Assembly: GCA_900539525.1 (NCBI GenBank)
Contig: UQCM01000064.1
Coordinates: forward strand, 1-15,993
Source: an uncultured Blautia sp.
GTDB lineage: Bacteria > Bacillota > Clostridia > Lachnospirales > Lachnospiraceae
DNA length: 15,993 bases
Direction: 5' to 3'
Below are positions 1-6,925 of the stretch, piece by piece; position 1 is the first letter of the stretch, and each line of letters begins with the position of its first letter. Both the position numbers and the translations under genes were made by a program. The notes below the pieces were generated by a model. The model was not told where the DNA came from, did not search any database, and saw nothing but the letters and a program-made list of their open reading frames with translations.

Positions 1-39
1 AATGCAGTAGTGGTTGAAACAAGAATCCCCCTGCTTTAG
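1..39 (+). pseudogene. C-terminal tail of a tnpB-like (IS200/IS605 OrfB) gene, cut by the window edge
   Basis: Frame 1 is open from the first base and ends at TAG (37-39), giving a 12-residue tail ending ETRIPLL. The reading runs straight into a GC hairpin and a GTGTCAA end, which is how tnpB genes of IS200/IS605 elements usually finish: the coding end overlaps the right end of the element. The assignment rests on this arrangement and not on the short peptide, which carries no domain. It cannot be told from the window whether the gene is intact upstream. Confidence 0.45.
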
Positions 40-55
40 CTGTGGGGAGTGTCAA
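22..55 (+). mobile_element. Right end of an IS200/IS605-type element with subterminal hairpin
   Basis: TCCCC at 26-30 faces GGGGA at 44-48 across a short loop, followed by GTGTCAA at about 49-55. Clostridial IS200/IS605 right ends typically carry such a GC hairpin just before the cleavage site, and it also forms the 3' end of the TnpB guide RNA scaffold. If so, the chromosomal sequence from about 56 (ATGATGATTGACTGC) is the flank that would act as the guide. The hairpin is seen directly; the element identity is inferred, and the left end lies outside the window. Confidence 0.5.
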
Positions 56-138
56 ATGATGATTGACTGCCTGCTTAGTGTTAAACGGATTCACTGAAAA
101 ATGGCTTATATAACAAAATACACCAAAGTAATATTTGT

Positions 139-167
139 TTGACAATTAGAAATTCCTATGCTATGAT
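139..167 (+). promoter_or_regulatory. Strong sigma-A type promoter for the structured RNA
   Basis: A perfect -35 TTGACA (139-144), a 17-bp spacer and a -10 TATGAT (162-167) predict a transcription start near 174. No start codon with a good ribosome binding site follows before the hairpin terminator at 302-353, so the promoter seems to make a short RNA. Confidence 0.75.
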
Positions 168-173
168 TTAATC

Positions 174-353
174 AATGAAAAGCTTGAGTGCTTTTGCGGC
201 GATAGAGAGGAGCTACCCGTCCCGGCTTTGCGGGCAATAGAAATACAAAGTTAGTCTCTGCCTATGGAATTATCATAGGACTGCTCCCGGAATTGCAATT
301 CAAAAAAGAAAAAGTTAAGCCTGAGCCTAACAGCCCAGGCATTTTTCTTTTTT
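174..353 (+). ncRNA. Structured RNA of about 180 nt with its own promoter and terminator, family not assigned
   Basis: The transcript from the promoter at 139-167 to the hairpin at 302-353 has nested helices visible by eye. GGAGC (209-213) can pair with GCTCC (283-287), enclosing hairpin CCCG/CGGG (221-224 with 231-234) and hairpin CCTATG/CATAGG (261-266 with 274-279, 7-nt loop). It has no SRP, tmRNA, T-box or familiar riboswitch core motif. The size, isolated promoter and terminator suit a stand-alone ncRNA such as the raiA motif or 6S class, but I cannot confirm either. The alternative is an attenuating leader for the gene at 399; I see no good antiterminator for the 302-353 stem, so a stand-alone RNA is favoured. 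Confidence 0.5.
302..353 (+). terminator. Intrinsic terminator, potentially bidirectional
   Basis: GCCTGAGC (319-326) pairs with GCCCAGGC (333-340) with one mismatch. An A-rich arm before it (302-313) pairs with a T-rich arm after it (342-353), so a U-tract follows the stem on either strand. It ends the RNA begun near 174 and separates it from the gene at 399. Confidence 0.85.
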
Positions 354-398
354 AAAACAGGATGTGTCCATTTTCTGTATTGAGATAAGGATGGTTTT

Positions 399-1253
399 AT
401 GAAAGATACCCGCTTATTAAAGATATTCAATGATACGAAAAATGTATTGTGCAGATATGATTATTATATTCATACCGCAAAGCAAATACTGCATTTGACA
501 AATACTGAATTAAAAATACCCCATTTGATGGGACTTCAATATGTTGGAAGACCGAATCAATATGCCGGAGATTTTGGCGTGTATGTGGTAAAGAAGGGCA
601 GAATTACACTTGGTTCGTTGGAAAAGCTGGTTAAGAAGTATTATAAAACAAAGGAAAAGCAGGATAGAATGTTAAAGCTGATACACTTAAAGTTGGATTA
701 TCTTTGCCTCTTACCGGAAATGTTTTGCTCCTACTCCAAACTGTATCTTTTTGATATTAATCATAATCCAGATTCCGAATTTGACAGCGACTACCTTTTG
801 ATTCATCGAATGGAGGATAAAATACTTCATCTGGGTTTGGTCAAAGCACAGGGAAAAGAAAAAGGCTTATGCCATTGTAATTCTTTTATTACAACGTATG
901 TTACAGAGAGGGACTATGATATTCTGTATCGTGATTTAACACATTCCTATCAAATCACTAAAATTGTCCGTGAGGATAAGATTACAAAGCAGGCAGAGGT
1001 TATTTACCAGAGTGAACAAGCGGAACTAAGAGAAAAATCAGGCATTGAAAAAATGCTGAATGCAGGCGGGATAGTGCCGGAAGAAAAGCTGGTAAGATAT
1101 ATTATGAAGCTGAATGTAAAATTTGGAGAATATCATACGCTGGATATGCTATCGGATGAAGAACAGCTTCTGAAGAAATGTCGCGACAAGAGAGATGAGG
1201 CTCTGGTTAAGGATTTCATTAGCTTGTGGATGAAAAAGACAGATACCATATAA
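399..1253 (+). CDS. PBECR4-like (BECR-fold nuclease family) protein
   Basis: A 284-residue soluble protein with no signal peptide or membrane segment. The ATG at 399 follows an AAGGATGG binding site. The first ~185 residues resemble PBECR4, a family predicted to share the barnase/EndoU/colicin E5-D/RelE nuclease fold: an IPHLMGLQYVG segment near residue 40, a long helix (IHLKLDYLCLL), a strand DYLLIHRMEDKILHLGL and a late SFITTY motif. Residues 195-284 are mostly helical and unassigned. Similarity was judged from memory, so family and nuclease activity are tentative and no catalytic set is proved. The gene is visibly AT-rich (16 G/C in 421-480, against 36 in 60 for 2101-2160 inside valS) and sits between an IS end and a MITE fragment, suggesting horizontal acquisition. 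No immunity-type gene follows it. Confidence 0.55.
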   Translation: MKDTRLLKIFNDTKNVLCRYDYYIHTAKQILHLTNTELKIPHLMGLQYVGRPNQYAGDFGVYVVKKGRITLGSLEKLVKKYYKTKEKQDRMLKLIHLKLDYLCLLPEMFCSYSKLYLFDINHNPDSEFDSDYLLIHRMEDKILHLGLVKAQGKEKGLCHCNSFITTYVTERDYDILYRDLTHSYQITKIVREDKITKQAEVIYQSEQAELREKSGIEKMLNAGGIVPEEKLVRYIMKLNVKFGEYHTLDMLSDEEQLLKKCRDKRDEALVKDFISLWMKKTDTI

Positions 1254-1267
1254 ACAGGAACTTTGGG

Positions 1268-1325
1268 ATGAGGCAAAAGGAAAGCCTCGTAGAGGCGATT
1301 TTGCGAATGGACTCTGAACTGTTAC
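1268..1325 (+). mobile_element. Truncated MITE copy (right end only)
   Basis: From GCAAAAGG onward this matches the last 53 bp of the full MITE at 14132-14284 with two differences near the tip, ending in the same GTTAC (1321-1325). An extra G near 1273 marks where similarity fades. No matching left end or target duplication is visible upstream, so this is a remnant. It begins about 15 bp after the stop of the PBECR4-like gene and ends 39 bp before the valS -35 box. Confidence 0.85.
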
Positions 1326-1364
1326 AAGAAAATGCAGGCTCGGTGAGGAAGAAATCAAAATTCC

Positions 1365-1393
1365 TTGACAAATCCCACAGAAACGTCTATGAT
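1365..1393 (+). promoter_or_regulatory. valS promoter
   Basis: Perfect -35 TTGACA (1365-1370), a 17-bp spacer and -10 TATGAT (1388-1393). The predicted start near 1400 lies immediately before the T-box leader of valS. Confidence 0.85.
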
Positions 1394-1399
1394 AAATCA

Positions 1400-1680
1400 C
1401 ATAGTGTAACTGTCGCATATCCGGCAGTTGTGGTGAAAGGCCGGGAAGAAGAGGAGTACATGCACACCCCCTGCCAGAGAGGAGATCCCGCAGGCTGAGA
1501 GGAGATCCGGGAAGGATGTATGGAAGGTAGCTTTGGAGCCGGAGGGCTGAAATCATCAGTAGGCTTTCCCGTCAGGTCCGCGTTAAGGATAAAGAGGCAT
1601 CTGCGTCCGGCAGATGTGAACAAAGGTGGTACCGCGATGATTCGCCCTTTGCAGGAAACTGCAGAGGGCGTTATTTTATA
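1400..1680 (+). promoter_or_regulatory. T-box leader (tRNA-Val-sensing riboswitch) upstream of valS
   Basis: The highly conserved T-box sequence AAAGGTGGTACCGCG lies at 1622-1636. Stem I contains the characteristic AGAAGAGGAGTA segment near 1446-1457 and GAGAGGAG segments distally. The leader ends in a terminator hairpin (1643-1670). Uncharged tRNA would pair with the T-box bulge, stabilise the antiterminator and allow transcription of valS; charged tRNA leaves the terminator formed. Valine specificity is inferred from the downstream gene. GTA at 1527-1529 or at 1518-1520 on the 3' side of Stem I are possible specifier codons, but I could not fix the specifier loop by eye. Confidence 0.95.
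1643..1676 (+). terminator. T-box-controlled terminator before valS
   Basis: CGCCCTTTGCAG (1643-1654), a GAAA tetraloop and CTGCAGAGGGCG (1659-1670) make a 12-bp stem with a single G-U wobble, followed by TTATTTT. It starts a few bases after the T-box motif, the usual position for the competing terminator. Confidence 0.92.
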
Positions 1681-1691
1681 AGGAGGAAATG

Positions 1692-4340
1692 ATGAGCAGA
1701 GAACTGGCAAAGACGTATGATCCGAAAGGTATGGAGGATCGTATCTATGAAAAATGGATGGAGAAAGGATATTTCCACGCGGAGGTGGATCGCAGCAAAA
1801 AACCGTTTACGATTGTGATGCCCCCGCCAAATGTTACCGGGCAGCTGCACATGGGGCACGCACTGGACAATACCATGCAGGATATTCTGATCCGTTACAA
1901 ACGTATGCAGGGATACAATGCTCTGTGGCAGCCGGGGACTGACCATGCGGCGATCGCCACAGAGGTTAAGGTGATCGAGAAATTAAAAGAGCAGGGGATC
2001 GACAAGGATGAGATCGGCCGTGAGGAATTCTTAAAGCATGCCTGGGAGTGGAAGGAAGAGTACGGCGGAAGGATCATCAATCAGTTAAAGAAGCTTGGAT
2101 CCTCCGCTGACTGGGAGAGAGAGCGCTTCACCATGGATGAGGGGTGCTCAAAGGCAGTAGAAGAGGTATTTATCAAGCTGTATGAGAAAGGATATATTTA
2201 CAAGGGCTCCCGCATCATCAACTGGTGCCCGGTCTGTCAGACATCCATTTCGGATGCCGAGGTAGAGCATGTGGATCAGGACGGATTCTTCTGGCATATC
2301 AATTATCCGATCATCGGGGAAGAGGGACGGTTTGTCGAGATCGCTACCACAAGACCGGAGACCCTTCTGGGAGATACGGCGGTTGCTGTCAATCCTGATG
2401 ATGAAAGGTATCAGGATCTGATCGGAAAGATGCTGAAGCTGCCGCTGACGGACCGGGAGATTCCTGTGATCGCGGACTCTTATGTAGATAAGGAGTTTGG
2501 AACAGGCTGCGTAAAGATCACACCGGCACATGACCCGAACGACTTCGAAGTGGGCAAACGCCATAACTTGCCGGAGATCAATATCATGAATGACGATGCC
2601 ACCATCAATGAGCTGGGCGGCAAATACGCGGGGATGGAGCGCTATGAGGCGCGTAAAGCCATCGTTCACGATCTGGAGGAGCTGGGACTGCTGGTCAAGG
2701 TGGTTCCGCACACCCACAGCGTAGGAACACATGACCGGTGCAAGACTACGGTAGAGCCGATGATCAAGCAGCAGTGGTTCGTTAAGATGGAGGAAATGGC
2801 GAAACCGGCCATCGAGGCTCTGAAGAACCATACACTGAATTTTGTACCGGAGCGTTTTGACAAAATTTACCTGCACTGGCTGGAGAATATCCGTGACTGG
2901 TGTATTTCCAGACAGCTCTGGTGGGGACACCGGATTCCGGCCTATTACTGTGATGAATGCGGTGAGATCGTAGTGGCAAGAGAGATGCCAGAGAAGTGTC
3001 CGAAGTGCGGATGTACTCATCTGACACAGGATCCGGATACTCTGGATACCTGGTTCTCCTCCGCATTGTGGCCGTTCTCTACCCTTGGCTGGCCTGAGAA
3101 GACGGAGGATCTGGATTATTTCTTCCCGACCGATGTGCTGGTAACGGGCTATGATATCATCTTCTTCTGGGTTATCCGTATGGTATTTTCATCCCTGGAG
3201 CAGACAGGAGAGGTTCCGTTCCATCATGTACTGATTCACGGACTGGTTCGTGATTCCCTGGGACGAAAGATGAGTAAGTCTCTGGGCAATGGAATTGATC
3301 CGCTGGAGATCATTGACCAGTACGGTGCGGATGCACTGCGTCTGACGCTGATGACCGGAAATGCGCCCGGAAATGATATGCGTTTCTACATGGAGCGTGT
3401 GGAAGCCAGCAGAAACTTTGCCAATAAGGTATGGAATGCGTCACGTTTCATTATGATGAACCTGGAAAAGGCAGAAACTCCTGCAGATATTGATCTGGAT
3501 ACCCTGACCGGTGCCGACAAGTGGATCCTTTCCAAGGTCAATACGCTGGCGAAGGATGTCACAGACAACATGGATAAATACGAGCTGGGTATCGCGGTTC
3601 AGAAGGTTTATGACTTCATCTGGGAAGAGTTCTGCGACTGGTATATCGAGATGGTGAAGCCAAGGCTTTACAATGATGAGGATACTACGAAAGCAGCCGC
3701 ACTGTGGACGTTAAAGACGGTACTTGTCAATGCGCTGAAGCTTCTGCATCCCTTTATGCCGTTTATCACAGAAGAAATCTTCTGTACCCTGCAGTCTGAA
3801 GAAGAGTCGATTATGATCTCAAAGTGGCCGGAATATTCAGAGCAGTGGAATTTTGCCGCAGATGAGCATGCGGTGGAGACCATCAAGGAAGCAGTCCGCG
3901 GCATCCGGAATGTGCGTGCGGAAATGAACGTTCCGCCAAGCAAAAAGGCGAAGGTATTTGTCGTTTCCGAGGAGCAGGAAGTCAGAGATATTTTTGAGAC
4001 AGGAAAGGTATTCTTTGCTACTCTGGGATATGCCAGCGAGGTGGCGGTACAGTGTGATAAGACGGGCATTGATGAAGATGCAGTATCTGCTGTGATCCCG
4101 AAGGCTGTGATCTATATGCCGTTTGCGGAACTGGTGGATATTGAGAAGGAAATCGAACGCCTGAAGAAAGAGGAGGCACGTCTTACAAAGGAGCTGGCAC
4201 GTGTCAATGGCATGCTGGGCAATGAGAAGTTTGTGAGCAAAGCACCGGCAGCCAAGATTGAAGAAGAGAAGGCGAAGCTGAAAAAGTACAGTGACATGAT
4301 GCAGCAGGTGCAGGAGAGACTGGCACATCTGGAAAAATAG
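1692..4340 (+). CDS. valS: Valine--tRNA ligase
   Basis: Class I aminoacyl-tRNA synthetase that charges tRNA-Val with valine in the cytoplasm; 882 residues, normal for bacterial ValRS. The HIGH signature appears as HMGH (residues 53-56, after PPPNVTG) and KMSKS at about 526-530. Between them lie the editing domain and a Cys4 zinc-ribbon-like insert (CDECGE through CPKCG, starting near residue 420). The last ~65 residues are a charged coiled coil, the ValRS C-terminal tRNA-binding arm. The ATG at 1692 lies 5 nt after AGGAGG (1681-1686) and is preferred to the adjacent in-frame ATG at 1689, which is only 2 nt away. Expression should be governed by the T-box leader directly upstream. The gene is complete, with all signature motifs. 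Confidence 0.97.
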   Translation: MSRELAKTYDPKGMEDRIYEKWMEKGYFHAEVDRSKKPFTIVMPPPNVTGQLHMGHALDNTMQDILIRYKRMQGYNALWQPGTDHAAIATEVKVIEKLKEQGIDKDEIGREEFLKHAWEWKEEYGGRIINQLKKLGSSADWERERFTMDEGCSKAVEEVFIKLYEKGYIYKGSRIINWCPVCQTSISDAEVEHVDQDGFFWHINYPIIGEEGRFVEIATTRPETLLGDTAVAVNPDDERYQDLIGKMLKLPLTDREIPVIADSYVDKEFGTGCVKITPAHDPNDFEVGKRHNLPEINIMNDDATINELGGKYAGMERYEARKAIVHDLEELGLLVKVVPHTHSVGTHDRCKTTVEPMIKQQWFVKMEEMAKPAIEALKNHTLNFVPERFDKIYLHWLENIRDWCISRQLWWGHRIPAYYCDECGEIVVAREMPEKCPKCGCTHLTQDPDTLDTWFSSALWPFSTLGWPEKTEDLDYFFPTDVLVTGYDIIFFWVIRMVFSSLEQTGEVPFHHVLIHGLVRDSLGRKMSKSLGNGIDPLEIIDQYGADALRLTLMTGNAPGNDMRFYMERVEASRNFANKVWNASRFIMMNLEKAETPADIDLDTLTGADKWILSKVNTLAKDVTDNMDKYELGIAVQKVYDFIWEEFCDWYIEMVKPRLYNDEDTTKAAALWTLKTVLVNALKLLHPFMPFITEEIFCTLQSEEESIMISKWPEYSEQWNFAADEHAVETIKEAVRGIRNVRAEMNVPPSKKAKVFVVSEEQEVRDIFETGKVFFATLGYASEVAVQCDKTGIDEDAVSAVIPKAVIYMPFAELVDIEKEIERLKKEEARLTKELARVNGMLGNEKFVSKAPAAKIEEEKAKLKKYSDMMQQVQERLAHLEK

Positions 4341-4463
4341 GGATTTTCCTTTTGACCCTGGCATCATAGAATAAGAGTAGGATATTAATAAAAACGGCAG
4401 TTATCAGGGTACAGGGCGTGATTCCCCGGGATGCGGTATGACTGCCGGAAGGAGCAAAGAATT

Positions 4464-5417
4464 ATGAGTAAGACATCACGGCAGAAAATCAGTGAGATGG
4501 TTGACGGTCTGCTGAAAAGCTATGAGGAGCATCCGATCATCTGCAATATTGACTCGGACAATCAGTTAAACCGGGAAGTGATCCTGGAGATTCTGGAGAT
4601 GCTGCGCTGGCTCATTTATCCGGGATATTTTGAAATGAGGAGATTAAAGAGCAGCTCCATCGAGTATCATGTGGGAGAGATCCTGGAGAGTGTCCAGTAC
4701 AATCTGACGAAACAGGTGGTTAAGGCTCTGCATCATGACCCGAAATACCAGACGAAAGACAAAGATGAGGCGCTTGCTCAGGCGGAGTGTATTGTCACAC
4801 GTTTTCTATATAAGCTGCCCAGGATCCGGGAGATCCTGGCTACGGATATTCAGGCGGCATATGATGGGGATCCGGCTGCTTTTAACACGGATGAGGTCAT
4901 TTTCTCTTATCCGGGTGTTTATGCCGTTTCGGTGAACCGGATTGCTCACGAGCTTTACCGGATGGGAGTTCCGCTGATTCCGCGTATGATGACAGAGTAT
5001 GCCCACGGGCTGACGGGAATCGATATTCATCCGGGAGCCACCATCGGAGAGTATTTCTTTATAGACCATGGCACAGGTGTGGTGGTCGGAGAGACAACGA
5101 CGATCGGAAAGAATGTTAAGCTGTACCAGGGCGTCACGCTGGGTGCGCTTTCTACCAGAGGAGGTCAGAGCCTTCGCGGGGCGAAGCGTCATCCGACCAT
5201 CTGTGACAATGTGACGGTTTATTCCGGTGCTTCGATCCTGGGAGGTGAGACGGTGATCGGAGAGGGAGCAGTCATCGGAAGTAACGCATTCGTGACATCT
5301 TCCGTGCCGGCTCATACCAGAGTCAGCATTAAGAATCCGGAGCTGCAGTTTAAGGACCGTACCAGAACGGCAGAACTGGGTCAGGAAGGATTTTTTAACC
5401 GCAAGGAGCTGGACTAG
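4464..5417 (+). CDS. cysE: Serine O-acetyltransferase (EpsC-type CysE)
   Basis: Transfers acetyl from acetyl-CoA to L-serine to give O-acetylserine, the first step of cysteine synthesis. It has 317 residues: a helical N-terminal region (~1-170) and a left-handed beta-helix of hexapeptide repeats from about residue 185 (HPGATIGEYFF, GVVVGETTTIG, NVKLYQGVTLG, SILGGETVIGEGAVIG). The D-H pair of the active site is D201-H202 in FIDHGTG. The long N-terminal region matches the EpsC/SrpH type rather than the shorter E. coli CysE. The ATG at 4464 has GGAAGGAG at 4447-4454; an upstream in-frame ATG at 4431 lacks such a site. It lies 123 bp after valS, and I see no T-box, no cysteine-responsive leader and no cysK next door. 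Confidence 0.93.
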   Translation: MSKTSRQKISEMVDGLLKSYEEHPIICNIDSDNQLNREVILEILEMLRWLIYPGYFEMRRLKSSSIEYHVGEILESVQYNLTKQVVKALHHDPKYQTKDKDEALAQAECIVTRFLYKLPRIREILATDIQAAYDGDPAAFNTDEVIFSYPGVYAVSVNRIAHELYRMGVPLIPRMMTEYAHGLTGIDIHPGATIGEYFFIDHGTGVVVGETTTIGKNVKLYQGVTLGALSTRGGQSLRGAKRHPTICDNVTVYSGASILGGETVIGEGAVIGSNAFVTSSVPAHTRVSIKNPELQFKDRTRTAELGQEGFFNRKELD

Positions 5418-5469
5418 AGAAGCAGCACGGTCTGAAGCAACATGAATCGGAACTGTGCACTGCAAAGCG

Positions 5470-5496
5470 TGTTACTGGCCGGAGTGAACAGTAACA
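5470..5496 (+). repeat. Intergenic perfect hairpin between cysE and fprA
   Basis: TGTTACTG (5470-5477) and CAGTAACA (5489-5496) form a perfect 8-bp stem with an 11-nt loop. There is no following T-run, so it is not a standard terminator. The sequence GAACAGTAAC recalls the MITE tip GAACAGTTAC, so this may be a decayed MITE end, or the likeness may be chance. Confidence 0.4.
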
Positions 5497-5535
5497 ATCG
5501 TATGACTGTATTTGAGGACAAGAGGAGGAAAGAAA

Positions 5536-6735
5536 ATGCAAAACACAAGAAAGGTAACCGAAGATATTATCTGGGTGGGGAGCAGTGACAGGCGTCTGGC
5601 CCTGTTTGAGAATCTGTTTCCGATCCCGAGAGGAGTTTCCTATAATGCCTATCTGATCATGGATGAGAAAATCACGCTGATGGATACCGTGGATACATCG
5701 GTTACGGAACAGTTTATGGAGAATCTGGAATATGTGCTGGATGGAAAGGGAATCGACTATCTTGTCGTGCAGCATATGGAGCCGGATCACTGTGCAAATA
5801 TCGGGGAAATGATGAGAAGATACCCGGATATGAAGATCGTCACCAATGCAAAGACCGTGCAGATGATCGGTCAGTACTTTGATGCTCCGGGAGAGGAGCG
5901 ACTGGTGCTTGTCAAGGAGGGAGATACGCTCTCTACAGGCAGACATACGCTGCACTTTGTTATGGCACCGATGGTACACTGGCCGGAGGTTATGGTCACC
6001 TATGATGAGGCGGATAAGGTTCTTTTCTCGGCCGATGGATTCGGTACGTTCGGCGCATTGAACGGAAATATCTTCAATGATGAGATTGACTTTGAGAAAG
6101 ACTGGATCGCGGATGCGAGACGTTATTACACAAATATTGTAGGAAAATACGGTGCGCAGGTGCAGGCACTGCTGAAAAAGGCGGCAGGACTGGATATTCA
6201 GATGCTCTGCCCGCTTCATGGACCGATCTGGAGAAGTGATCTCGGGTATCTGATCGGAAAGTATGATAAGTGGAGCAGATATGAGCCTGAGGATCAGGAG
6301 GTCGTGATCATCTATGGTTCGATCTACGGCCATACGGAGGCGGCTGTCAATGCCCTGGCGTCCAGACTGGCAGAAAAAGGTGTCCGGAAGATTTCTGTTT
6401 ATGATGTGTCCGGTACCCATGTTTCAGAACTGATCGCAGAGATTTTCAGAGCCAGCCATATCGTACTGGCATGCCCGACCTACAATGCGGGGATCTATCC
6501 TCCGATGGAGAGTCTGTTAAACGATATGAAAGCACTTGCTGTACAGAAGCGTACCGTTGCTGTCATGGATAATGGAACATGGGCGCCGACAGCAGGAAAG
6601 CAGATCGTTCAGAAACTGGAAGAAATGAAGGATATGACGATTCTGGAGCAGAAGCTGTCGATCAAGTCCGCACTGAAGCAGAGCCGGGCAGATGAACTGG
6701 ATGCGTTTGCGCAGCAGATCGTGGATACCATGTAA
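5536..6735 (+). CDS. fprA: A-type flavoprotein / flavodiiron protein (O2 or NO reductase)
   Basis: Cytoplasmic flavodiiron protein that protects anaerobes by reducing O2 to water or NO to N2O at a diiron centre next to FMN. It has 399 residues, typical of class A. An N-terminal metallo-beta-lactamase-like domain (~1-250) has all expected ligands: H80-x-E82-x-D84-H85, H148, D167 and H228 (in CPLHGP). A C-terminal flavodoxin domain (~254-399) begins with YGSIYGHTEAA, the FMN phosphate loop. No rubredoxin domain is fused, so electrons must come from separate partners. ATG 5536 follows AGGAGG (5523-5528) by 7 nt; an upstream in-frame TTG at 5512 lacks this spacing. The gene is separated from cysE by 118 bp with hairpins and ends before the terminator at 6751-6810. 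O2 versus NO preference cannot be read from the sequence. Confidence 0.95.
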   Translation: MQNTRKVTEDIIWVGSSDRRLALFENLFPIPRGVSYNAYLIMDEKITLMDTVDTSVTEQFMENLEYVLDGKGIDYLVVQHMEPDHCANIGEMMRRYPDMKIVTNAKTVQMIGQYFDAPGEERLVLVKEGDTLSTGRHTLHFVMAPMVHWPEVMVTYDEADKVLFSADGFGTFGALNGNIFNDEIDFEKDWIADARRYYTNIVGKYGAQVQALLKKAAGLDIQMLCPLHGPIWRSDLGYLIGKYDKWSRYEPEDQEVVIIYGSIYGHTEAAVNALASRLAEKGVRKISVYDVSGTHVSELIAEIFRASHIVLACPTYNAGIYPPMESLLNDMKALAVQKRTVAVMDNGTWAPTAGKQIVQKLEEMKDMTILEQKLSIKSALKQSRADELDAFAQQIVDTM

Positions 6736-6750
6736 TTGTATCATGAATAT

Positions 6751-6810
6751 TTCCCACCGGCTGGTGTAGTTATTTTCGAGACGCTATACTACTGCCGGTG
6801 GGAATTTTTA
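6751..6810 (+). terminator. Intrinsic terminator after fprA
   Basis: TTCCCACCGGC (6751-6761) pairs perfectly with GCCGGTGGGAA (6794-6804), followed by TTTTTA. The large loop contains a second helix (GTAGT with ACTAC), so the whole is a long stem. It ends the fprA transcript and isolates the AAA+/VWA genes that follow. Confidence 0.9.
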
Positions 6811-6827
6811 TCTTGGAAGTAGATAAG

Positions 6828-6850
6828 ACTCCCACCTCTATAGGTGGTGA
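6828..6850 (+). repeat. Short hairpin resembling an IS200/IS605 subterminal hairpin
   Basis: ACTCCCACC, a TCTATA loop and GGTGGTGAG form a compact stem, followed by TAAAACAA. The outline is like the IS element end at 22-55 (TCCCC, loop, GGGGAGTGTCAA), but there is no tnpB-like gene and the motif is degenerate. It could equally be a leader hairpin of the ATPase operon. No clear promoter is visible between 6811 and 6925. Confidence 0.25.
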
Positions 6851-6925
6851 GTAAAACAAATCAGGCAGAATAACGACAGCTGTTACCAATGAGGAAATGG
6901 ACCGGTATATGTGAGGGGGAAAGAT

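Noticed and set aside
1226..1498. 90-codon plus-strand frame after the PBECR4-like gene
   Set aside because: It runs through the MITE fragment, the valS promoter and the start of the T-box, so it is not a plausible gene.
2148..3020. Long open frame on the minus strand inside valS
   Set aside because: It is a shadow of valS: no ribosome binding site, His/Ser/Arg-rich unlikely composition, while the plus strand has all ValRS motifs.
4352..4390. TTGACC near 4352 as a cysE promoter
   Set aside because: No acceptable -10 box at 16-18 bp; cysE may be read from valS or from an unrecognised promoter.
5395..6420. 341-codon minus-strand open frame over fprA
   Set aside because: It overlaps the flavodiiron gene with intact metal ligands and shows no domain or binding site.
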